This document shows positions 1 to 5,452 of a stretch of 27,236 nt of DNA, piece by piece. Source of the DNA: Flavobacterium psychrophilum (GTDB lineage: Bacteria; Bacteroidota; Bacteroidia; Flavobacteriales; Flavobacteriaceae); NCBI GenBank assembly GCA_022729635.1, contig DZAU01000024.1, forward strand, positions 1 to 27,236, read 5' to 3'. Each line of letters opens with the position of its first letter. Positions within the stretch are counted from its first letter, which is position 1. A program made the translations under genes and the position numbers. A model generated the notes under the pieces. The model did not search any database, had not been told where the DNA came from, and saw only the letters and a list, made by a program, of their open reading frames with translations.

Positions 1-15
1 AGGAAGGTAAAATAA

Positions 16-55
16 TTTACGATTTACGATTTACGATTTACGATTTACGATTTAC
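16..55. repeat. Heptamer tandem repeat (TTTACGA)n
   Basis: Five complete TTTACGA units follow one another from 16 to 50, with a partial sixth (TTTAC) at 51-55. The array lies about 45 bp upstream of the DUF5606 start codon. No coding role is visible. A simple repeat of this kind can change copy number by slippage, but an effect on the downstream gene is only conjecture. Confidence 0.9.
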
Positions 56-99
56 ATAAATAATCAAACAAACGAATAATCAAATACATATTTATAAAA

Positions 100-594
100 A
101 TGAATTTAGAAAAAATATTATCCATTTCAGGAAAACCAGGTTTATACGCATTAAAAGTGCAAACACGTTCAGGCTTTTTGGCTGAATCTTTACTCGATGG
201 GAAAAAAATAAATGTTGCCTCTAGAGTTAATGTGAGTTTATTGTCAGAAATTTCGATTTACACCATTAATGAAGAAAAACCTTTGACCGAAGTAATGCGA
301 AATATTGCCATCAAAGAAAACAATGGTCAGGCGATATCTCATAAAGAGGACAATGCTAAACTAATTGCCTACTTTGCCGAAATTCTTCCGGAATATGATT
401 CAGAAAGAGTGTATCCTTCTGATATTAAGAAAGTTCTCAATTGGTATAATTTGCTTCAATCGAAAGGATTGGTTTCTAAAGAAGAACCTAAAATCGCAAA
501 CTCCGAAGAAATAAAGGAAAGCGTTGTCGAAGAAGTAGTTGCTGAGAAAGCTAAAAAAGCTCCAGCTAAAAAAGCAAAAGCGAAGAAAGAGTAA
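100..594 (+). CDS. DUF5606 family protein
   Basis: This 164-residue protein opens with MNLEKILSISGKPGLY and continues through an SH3-like-looking beta-rich stretch to about residue 60, as in the DUF5606 family of Flavobacteriia. Residues 85-125 look helical (LIAYFAEILPEYD..., DIKKVLNWYNLL). The tail from about residue 130 is low complexity, acidic then Lys/Ala-rich (KKAPAKKAKAKKE), which suggests a flexible, possibly nucleic-acid- or membrane-contacting end. There is no signal peptide or membrane segment, so it is probably cytoplasmic. The family has no established function that I know of. It precedes mazG on the same strand, but 165 bp and a hairpin separate them, so co-transcription is uncertain. 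Family assignment is by recognition of the N-terminal motif. Confidence 0.8.
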   Translation: MNLEKILSISGKPGLYALKVQTRSGFLAESLLDGKKINVASRVNVSLLSEISIYTINEEKPLTEVMRNIAIKENNGQAISHKEDNAKLIAYFAEILPEYDSERVYPSDIKKVLNWYNLLQSKGLVSKEEPKIANSEEIKESVVEEVVAEKAKKAPAKKAKAKKE

Positions 595-603
595 TTAGCT
601 CAT

Positions 604-676
604 AGTAATTTAGTGAAGAGTGATTAACTTTTTTTAAAACTGTAAAATCATGATTTCAAACCAATCACTAATTACT
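604..676. repeat. Imperfect inverted repeat between DUF5606 and mazG
   Basis: The left arm (604-625, AGTAATT...AGTGATT) and the right arm (663-676, AATCACTAATTACT) are imperfectly complementary, with an AT-rich centre. It may be a worn intergenic repeat or part of the 3' end of the DUF5606 transcript. Support is weak. Confidence 0.35.
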
Positions 677-701
677 AAAAACTAATCACTAAATATATTT
701 T

Positions 702-731
702 AATCCTGTTTTAATTTTTTGAGACAGGATT
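702..731 (+). terminator. Possible terminator hairpin before mazG
   Basis: AATCCTGT (702-709) pairs with ACAGGATT (724-731) across a 14-base loop, and a T-rich tail (TTCTTATTTTT) follows. It lies 107 bp after the DUF5606 stop and about 30 bp before mazG. The large loop makes it a weak terminator candidate. Confidence 0.4.
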
Positions 732-759
732 TCTTATTTTTACACAAAACCAAAATATA

Positions 760-1533
760 ATGAACTCTAGACAAACTCAACTCCAAGCTTTCGAACGATT
801 ATTGAATATTATGGACGATTTGCGTGAAAAATGTCCTTGGGATAAAAAGCAAACGCTCCAAACTTTGAGACATTTAACTATCGAAGAGACCTATGAGTTG
901 GGCGATGCAATTTTGGATAATAATTTGAATGAAGTCAAGAAGGAATTGGGTGATTTGCTATTGCACATTGTTTTTTATGCCAAAATAGGAAGCGAAACCA
1001 ATGATTTTGACATAGAAGATGTTTGTAATGAAATTTGCGATAAATTGATTCATCGTCATCCACATATTTATGGAGATGTTGTGGTAAAAGATGAGGAGGA
1101 AGTCAAGCAAAATTGGGAAAAACTCAAGCTAAAGGAGGGAAAAAAATCGGTTTTGGAAGGTGTTCCAAAAAGTTTGCCGGCATTGGTAAAAGCTAGTAGA
1201 ATTCAGGATAAGGCAAAAGGAGTGGGTTTTGATTGGGAAGAACCGCATCAGGTTTGGGATAAAGTCCAGGAAGAATTACAAGAATTGCAAGTTGAGGTCG
1301 AAACAGGAAATCAAGACAGAATAGAATCTGAATTTGGTGATGTGTTATTTTCGATGATAAATTATGCACGGTTTTTAGGTATAAATCCCGAAGATGCTTT
1401 AGAGAGAACCAATAAAAAATTCATCAAAAGATTTCAATATTTAGAAAGCAAGGCAAATGAATTGGGAAAATCATTGATGAATATGACTTTGGCTGAAATG
1501 GATATTTTTTGGGAGGAAGCGAAAAAATTGTAA
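760..1533 (+). CDS. mazG: Nucleoside triphosphate pyrophosphohydrolase MazG
   Basis: This 257-residue protein is a full-length two-domain MazG. It hydrolyses (d)NTPs to NMP and pyrophosphate, a housekeeping or nucleotide-pool cleaning role in the cytoplasm. The first domain shows the metal-binding pattern EExxE (E42, E43, E46 in IEETYELGDAI) followed by ExxD (E62, D65 in KKELGDLLLH), plus the typical CPWDKKQT segment at residues 25-32. A second copy of the fold follows, with EELQEL near 172 and ESEFGDVLFS near 190. The length matches the E. coli-type enzyme. The last nine codons and the stop lie inside the first unit of a 59-bp tandem array that continues past the gene; the reading frame itself is intact. 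Confidence 0.95.
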   Translation: MNSRQTQLQAFERLLNIMDDLREKCPWDKKQTLQTLRHLTIEETYELGDAILDNNLNEVKKELGDLLLHIVFYAKIGSETNDFDIEDVCNEICDKLIHRHPHIYGDVVVKDEEEVKQNWEKLKLKEGKKSVLEGVPKSLPALVKASRIQDKAKGVGFDWEEPHQVWDKVQEELQELQVEVETGNQDRIESEFGDVLFSMINYARFLGINPEDALERTNKKFIKRFQYLESKANELGKSLMNMTLAEMDIFWEEAKKL

Positions 1534-1710
1534 TTGAAAATCTTTGATTTTCAAATATTTCAATTTTTTGGGAGGAAGCGAAAAAATTGTAATTGAAAAT
1601 CTTTGATTTTCAAATATTTCAATTTTTTGGGAGGAAGCGAAAAAATTGTAATTGAAAATCTTTGATTTTCAAATATTTCAATTTTTTGGGAGGAAGCGAA
1701 AAAATTGTAA
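1504..1710 (+). repeat. 59-bp tandem array duplicating the mazG 3' end and its hairpin
   Basis: Three complete 59-bp units (1504-1562, 1563-1621, 1622-1680) and a 30-bp partial fourth (1681-1710) look identical by eye. Each unit holds the last nine mazG codons plus the TAA stop, then a perfect hairpin (TTGAAAATC-TTT-GATTTTCAA, at 1534-1554 in unit 1) and a run of six Ts. The period is not a multiple of three, so only the first copy is read as mazG. The array looks like a recent replication-slippage expansion that multiplied a terminator-like structure. The fourth copy breaks off exactly after its TAA. Confidence 0.95.
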
Positions 1711-1715
1711 GCTAC

Positions 1716-1804
1716 TGTCATTGCGAGGTACGACTTGTCCGCCGTAGCGGAAGCAATCTCATTTGTTGCTCGTTATGAGATTTATCCAGTTGGTCGAAAT
1801 GACA
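1716..1804. repeat. TGTCATT...AATGACA dispersed element, copy 1
   Basis: An 89-bp element is bounded by inverted ends TGTCATT and AATGACA. Its right half (GCTCGTTATGAGATTTATCC, then GTCGAAATGACA) closely matches the right half of the 88-bp element at 22840-22927. It lies between the convergent mazG and Crp/Fnr genes. With the 59-bp array it accounts for nearly all of the 331-bp gap at 1534-1864. The remainder, 1805-1864, shows nothing I can identify. Confidence 0.7.
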
Positions 1805-1864
1805 AACAAAGAATTTTCATTCTAGTAAAAAGAGGTAATGTGGTCAAAAATAGTTAGTGGATTT

Positions 1865-2545
1865 TTAATCTGCTATTCTTCTAAGTTTATTCATGTCTTT
1901 GATGATTATTTTCTTGCCAATCAATTTAATCAATCCTATTTTATTGAAATCTGACAACAATCGAATACAACTTTCGGTGGCAGTTCCTATCATTCCTGCT
2001 AATTCCTCTCTTGATAATTGAATGCGTAAAGAACCATCTTCATTTTTACCAAAAGTTTCGTCAAGATAAATTAGCGTTTCGGCCAGTCTTTCTTTAACCG
2101 TTTTTTGAGAAATGGAAATCATGTGATCGCTGGTTTCTTTCAGATCGCCACAAATGGTTTTCATTAAATTCATCGAAAACTTGTTGTTATTGTCAAACAT
2201 ATTGAGCACTTCGCTTTTTGGAATAAAACAAACCTCCATATCCTCGAGAGCCACGGCACTTAAATTAGCGGGTTCATCGCTAATCATAGAACGCTGACCG
2301 AGTAACTCTCCAGACTTGACTAATCTTACAATTTGATCTTTACCGTTAGGACTTAATTTCGATAATTTGCAAACACCCACATTAACACAATAAATACCAT
2401 TTACGGTTTCCCCTTCTTCAAAAATAGGCTCTCCTTTTTTGATTGTATAGGAAGTTTTGCATTCGGCAAGTTTTATCAGTTCGTCTTTATTGAGTGCTTT
2501 CAAGGAGCTTAATTCCCTAACGATACATTGTTCACATTTACTCAT
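1865..2545 (-). CDS. Crp/Fnr-family transcriptional regulator, FNR-like
   Basis: This 226-residue regulator has a cyclic-nucleotide-binding-like beta-roll (about 20-125), a dimer helix (about 125-155) and a winged helix-turn-helix (about 160-222). The recognition helix TESCIRLLSDF keeps the Glu (E191) and Arg (R195) that contact TGA half-sites in CRP and FNR. The N-terminus has a CxxC pair (C4, C7) that aligns with FNR C20 and C23. C106 in EVCFIP aligns with FNR C122. The position of FNR C29 is Ser13 here, so one iron-sulphur ligand is replaced or supplied elsewhere (C29 is a candidate). It is divergent from ccoI, and an FNR-type palindrome lies between them. It probably senses low oxygen or redox state and activates the oxidase, copper ATPase and hemN genes. 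The sensing chemistry is inference. Confidence 0.85.
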   Translation of the reverse strand: MSKCEQCIVRELSSLKALNKDELIKLAECKTSYTIKKGEPIFEEGETVNGIYCVNVGVCKLSKLSPNGKDQIVRLVKSGELLGQRSMISDEPANLSAVALEDMEVCFIPKSEVLNMFDNNNKFSMNLMKTICGDLKETSDHMISISQKTVKERLAETLIYLDETFGKNEDGSLRIQLSREELAGMIGTATESCIRLLSDFNKIGLIKLIGKKIIIKDMNKLRRIAD

Positions 2546-2571
2546 AAAAGAAAAATATTATTTTAGAGTAG

Positions 2572-2579
2572 CAAATCTA
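2572..2579 (-). promoter_or_regulatory. -7 element of the Crp/Fnr regulator gene
   Basis: Read on the minus strand this is TAGATTTG, an exact match to the Bacteroidota -7 consensus TAnnTTTG. It would start a transcript with a leader of about 22 nt. No clear -33 TTG is seen; that position is covered by the palindrome at 2587-2604. Confidence 0.55.
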
Positions 2580-2586
2580 CAAAATT

Positions 2587-2604
2587 ATATGATAATTATC
2601 ATAT
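2587..2604. promoter_or_regulatory. FNR-type operator between the regulator and ccoI
   Basis: ATATGATAATTATCATAT is a perfect 18-bp palindrome that contains TGAT-N4-ATCA, the core spacing of an FNR box. Its centre (2595.5) is 35.5 bp before the last base of the ccoI -7 element, which fits class II activation. Measured to the -7 of the divergent regulator gene the distance is only 23.5 bp, over the -33 region, which suggests autorepression. Matching sites occur at 5163-5180 and 13583-13596. Confidence 0.75.
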
Positions 2605-2623
2605 TTTTAATTTTATCACCTAG

Positions 2624-2631
2624 TATATTTG
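2624..2631 (+). promoter_or_regulatory. -7 element of ccoI
   Basis: TATATTTG matches TAnnTTTG exactly. A transcript from about 2635 would have a leader of about 20 nt before the ATG at 2656. No -33 TTG is seen, as expected for a promoter that depends on an activator. Confidence 0.65.
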
Positions 2632-2655
2632 TGTCTTGTAAAAATTTCAAAGTTT

Positions 2656-5112
2656 ATGGATGTGCAAAAATGTTTCCACTGTGGATTGGATATTATAAAG
2701 GAAGAAGAAATTGTTTTTGACGGAAAAGTTTTTTGTTGCAATGGTTGCAAAACCGTGTACGAAATTTTTAGTTTAAATGATATGACTTGTTATTATGATT
2801 TCGAAAAGTCACCCGGAGCAACTCCCATTGAAATTGCAGGCAAATATGATTTCTTGGATAATGATAGTATTGTTTCAAAACTTCTGGAATTTCAGGAAGA
2901 TAAAACGGCTATTATTTCACTCAGCATTCCCCATATTCATTGCAGTTCGTGCATTTGGATTCTCGAAAATCTTCAAAAACTGAAAAAAGGCATTAGTGTT
3001 TCTCAGGTAAATTTTCCGGAAAAGAAAGTCCGAATCACCTACAATCCAGAGGTTGTCTCGCTAAAAACGATTGTTCATTTATTGAGCTCCATTGGTTATG
3101 AACCCTACATCAGTTTAGAAAATTATGAAACTGGCAAAGAAAAAGTTGATCGAAGTTTGACCTATAAACTGGGGTTGGCGTTCTTTTGTTTTGGGAATAT
3201 TATGTTGCTTTCATTTCCAGAATATTTTGAAGTAAAGGAATATTGGCTGGATAATTACAAACCATTTTTTCGCTGGTTAATTTTTGCTCTATCATTGCCA
3301 TCATTCCTGTATTCTGCAAGCGGATATTATGTTTCTGCCTATAAAAGTATTAGATCAGGAATGTTGAATCTTGATATTCCAATAGCTTTAGGGATTATTA
3401 TTTTCTTTATTCGAAGTACTTTTGATATCGTAATGGATTATGGATCCGGATTTTTTGACAGCTTGACCGGATTGATTTTCTTTATGCTTTTGGGTAAAAT
3501 GTTTCAAGTTAAAACGTATAATTTTTTGAGTTTCGAAAGAGATTTTAAATCCTATTTTCCAATAGCAATCACCAGAATTAACCCTGATTTTTCAGAAGAA
3601 AGTGTCCCAATTTATGACATAGAAAAGGGAAATAGGTTAGTCATCAGAAACCAAGAATTGATTCCAGTAGATGGAATTTTAATTTCCGAAAACGCCGAAA
3701 TTGATTATAGTTTTGTTACCGGAGAAGCGATTCCAATTACTAAAAAATCGGGAGATAAAGTATTTGCTGGCGGAAAACAAATAGGCAAAGTAATCGAAAT
3801 GGAGGTCTTGCATTCTGTCTCGCAAAGCTATCTGACGCAATTGTGGAGTAATGATGTTTTCCAAAAAAATGTGGAGCAAAAACATAAAACTATCACAGAT
3901 AAAATTAGTCGGTATTTTACACCAATACTTTTGATAATTGCCTTTGCAGGATTTGGTTATTGGATTTTTATCGATGCTAATATTGCTTTCAATGTTTTTA
4001 CAGCCGTTTTAATTGTGGCCTGTCCTTGTGCATTGGCTTTGACAGTGCCGTTTACGATGGGAAATGTGTTGCGAATTTTGGGAAAAAAGAAATTTTATCT
4101 CAAAAATGCTTTGGTAATAGAACAATTAGCAAAAGTTGATACAATAGTTTTCGACAAAACAGGAACAATAACCACTAACAAAAAATCGAATATTTCGTAT
4201 GAAGGGCAGGTGCTTTCAGATGAGAATTTAGGGATTTTAAAAAGCGTTCTTCGAGCATCGAACCATCCGCTAAGCAGGATGCTATATGATTTTTTACCTG
4301 AAACTAAAAGGTTCAAAATTATCGATTTTCAGGAAATTACAGGAAAAGGAATTCAGGCAAATATCCTCACCCCAACACTGTCATTGCGAGTCACGAAGCA
4401 ATCTCAAGGAGAGGGAGTCGTGAAAATACAAATAGGTTCTTTTGAATTTGTTTCTCAAAATTCCAATATTCAAGTTACTTCTCCCTCTCCTTTGGAGAGG
4501 GTTGGGGAGATGACTTCGGTTCATATAAAAATTAATGGAGTTTATTATGGAAAATATATTTTCAATAATCAATATAGAGAAGGATTGGAGGAACTTTTCA
4601 GGAATTTAAAACATAATTATCAAATTAAGGTTTTATCTGGTGATAACGAAGGGGAACGTGAAACTTTGTCAACCATTTTGCCAAAAGAAACCGAATTAAT
4701 TTTCAATCAAAAGCCGGAACAAAAACTGGAATTCATCAAAAATCTCCAACAAGAAGGTAAAAACGTGATGATGGTGGGTGACGGTCTCAATGATGCCGGT
4801 GCTTTGGCACAAAGTAATATTGGAATTTCAATTTCAGAAAACGTGAATGTGTTTTCGCCTGCTTGCGATGCCATTTTAGATGCAAATGAATTCAGAAAAC
4901 TAAATTACTTTTTAAAATTGTCTAAAAAATCTATTAATGTAATAAAAATGAGTTTTACTCTGTCATTGATTTATAATGTTATAGGATTGACTTATGCCAT
5001 AACTGGAAATTTATTGCCACTTGTTGCGGCAATTATTATGCCTCTGAGCACAATTACAATAGTTAGTTTTGTTACAATAATGAGTAATTTTTATGCTAGG
5101 AGACTAAAATAA
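2656..5112 (+). CDS. ccoI: Copper-translocating P1B-type ATPase for cbb3 oxidase (CcoI/FixI type)
   Basis: This 818-residue ion pump couples ATP hydrolysis to copper export across the inner membrane and is needed for cbb3 oxidase assembly. An N-terminal Cys-rich metal-binding domain comes first (CFHCGLDI, CCNGC). Then an HMA domain with the CSSC metal site in the IHCSSCIW segment follows, then membrane helices, the CPCALAL permeation motif (C456), the phosphorylated DKTGT (D500), the N-domain HP (H537) and GDGLND (D709). The ATG at 2656 is preferred to the in-frame TTG at 2629, because that TTG overlaps the -7 element. Two dispersed-repeat fragments lie in frame in the nucleotide-binding domain (4365-4420 and 4481-4509). 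They add roughly 30 residues of repeat-derived sequence without breaking the frame. Its place beside ccoS and ccoNO supports the CcoI role. Confidence 0.9.
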   Translation: MDVQKCFHCGLDIIKEEEIVFDGKVFCCNGCKTVYEIFSLNDMTCYYDFEKSPGATPIEIAGKYDFLDNDSIVSKLLEFQEDKTAIISLSIPHIHCSSCIWILENLQKLKKGISVSQVNFPEKKVRITYNPEVVSLKTIVHLLSSIGYEPYISLENYETGKEKVDRSLTYKLGLAFFCFGNIMLLSFPEYFEVKEYWLDNYKPFFRWLIFALSLPSFLYSASGYYVSAYKSIRSGMLNLDIPIALGIIIFFIRSTFDIVMDYGSGFFDSLTGLIFFMLLGKMFQVKTYNFLSFERDFKSYFPIAITRINPDFSEESVPIYDIEKGNRLVIRNQELIPVDGILISENAEIDYSFVTGEAIPITKKSGDKVFAGGKQIGKVIEMEVLHSVSQSYLTQLWSNDVFQKNVEQKHKTITDKISRYFTPILLIIAFAGFGYWIFIDANIAFNVFTAVLIVACPCALALTVPFTMGNVLRILGKKKFYLKNALVIEQLAKVDTIVFDKTGTITTNKKSNISYEGQVLSDENLGILKSVLRASNHPLSRMLYDFLPETKRFKIIDFQEITGKGIQANILTPTLSLRVTKQSQGEGVVKIQIGSFEFVSQNSNIQVTSPSPLERVGEMTSVHIKINGVYYGKYIFNNQYREGLEELFRNLKHNYQIKVLSGDNEGERETLSTILPKETELIFNQKPEQKLEFIKNLQQEGKNVMMVGDGLNDAGALAQSNIGISISENVNVFSPACDAILDANEFRKLNYFLKLSKKSINVIKMSFTLSLIYNVIGLTYAITGNLLPLVAAIIMPLSTITIVSFVTIMSNFYARRLK
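4365..4420. repeat. Nested dispersed-repeat fragment inside ccoI
   Basis: The outer sequence CCTCACCCCAACA (4365-4377) and AAGGAGAGGGAG (4406-4417) is a reverse-oriented relative of the element at 4481-4509. It is interrupted at 4378-4405 by a piece of the TGTCATTGCGAG...GAAGCAATCTC family seen at 1716-1804. It is translated as TPTLSLRVTKQSQGEG (about residues 570-589), in the loop between the conserved TGKGIQ motif and the IQIGSFEFV strand of the nucleotide-binding domain. Confidence 0.75.
4481..4509. repeat. Palindromic repeat (CCCTCTCC-TTT-GGAGAGGG) inside ccoI
   Basis: The core at 4483-4501 is a perfect 8-bp inverted repeat with a TTT loop, followed by TTGGGGAG. It resembles the CTCCCCAACCCTCTCC-type repeat common between genes in Flavobacteria. 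Here it is read in frame as SPSPLERVGEM, about residues 609-619. With 4365-4420 it forms an inverted pair that could fold in the mRNA. Confidence 0.75.
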
Positions 5113-5162
5113 ATTTTAAATTATAATTTGATTTTTTTTTATACTTTTAACAAAAAATTAAA

Positions 5163-5180
5163 ATATGACAATTATCATAT
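5163..5180. promoter_or_regulatory. FNR-type operator of the ccoS-NO-Q-P operon
   Basis: ATATGACAATTATCATAT differs by one base from the 18-bp palindrome at 2587-2604. The core is TGAC-AATT-ATCA. Its centre (5171.5) is 36.5 bp before the end of the -7 element at 5201-5208, which is class II geometry. Confidence 0.75.
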
Positions 5181-5200
5181 TTATAAAAAAACGAAAAAAG

Positions 5201-5208
5201 TATTTTTG
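5201..5208 (+). promoter_or_regulatory. -7 element of the cco operon
   Basis: TATTTTTG matches TAnnTTTG. Transcription from about 5212 gives a short leader to the ccoS ATG at 5226. The usual -33 TTG is absent, in keeping with activator dependence. Confidence 0.65.
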
Positions 5209-5225
5209 TAAATTAAAATAATAAT

Positions 5226-5423
5226 ATGAGTGTAATATATTTACTTATTTCTATCAGTATTTTAGTTGCAATTGTTTTTTTTATTGCTTTTGTTTTGGCT
5301 GTAAAGAAAGGACAATATGACGATGATTATACTCCTTCTGTTCGTATGCTTTTTGATGATGAGCTTGTAAATAAAGCAAAAAAAGAGTCTGCGCAAATTA
5401 CAGAAAACAACCTTAAACCTTAA
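5226..5423 (+). CDS. ccoS: cbb3-type cytochrome oxidase assembly protein CcoS
   Basis: This 65-residue protein has one N-terminal membrane helix (about residues 4-26), then a short charged cytoplasmic tail that includes DDDYTPSVRMLFDDE, the Asp-rich segment typical of CcoS. CcoS is needed to insert redox cofactors into cbb3 oxidase. It is the first gene after the FNR-type promoter and ends 29 bp before ccoNO, so it heads the operon. Confidence 0.88.
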   Translation: MSVIYLLISISILVAIVFFIAFVLAVKKGQYDDDYTPSVRMLFDDELVNKAKKESAQITENNLKP

Positions 5424-5452
5424 ACTTTTAAACCAATTAACAATTATTATTT

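Noticed and set aside
1504..1710. CRISPR array from 59-bp repeats
   Set aside because: There are no spacers between units, the repeats duplicate a gene end, and no cas genes are near.
2587..2604. Fur box instead of an FNR-type box
   Set aside because: GATAATTATC resembles part of a Fur site, but the exact TGAT-N4-ATCA spacing, the class II distance and the gene content (cco, hemN, adjacent Crp/Fnr) fit FNR better. Fur is not excluded by sequence alone.
2629..2655. Upstream TTG start for ccoI, adding nine residues
   Set aside because: The TTG overlaps the TATATTTG -7 element at 2624-2631 and would lie upstream of the predicted transcript start; ATG at 2656 begins the metal-binding domain properly.
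2457..2720. Plus-strand open frame of 87 codons across the regulator start
   Set aside because: It overlaps the regulator antisense and ccoI in another frame; its composition is not protein-like and it ignores the operator region.
4381..4572. Antisense 63-codon frame inside ccoI
   Set aside because: It is the reverse translation of the inserted repeats and ccoI sequence; no start signals or domain.
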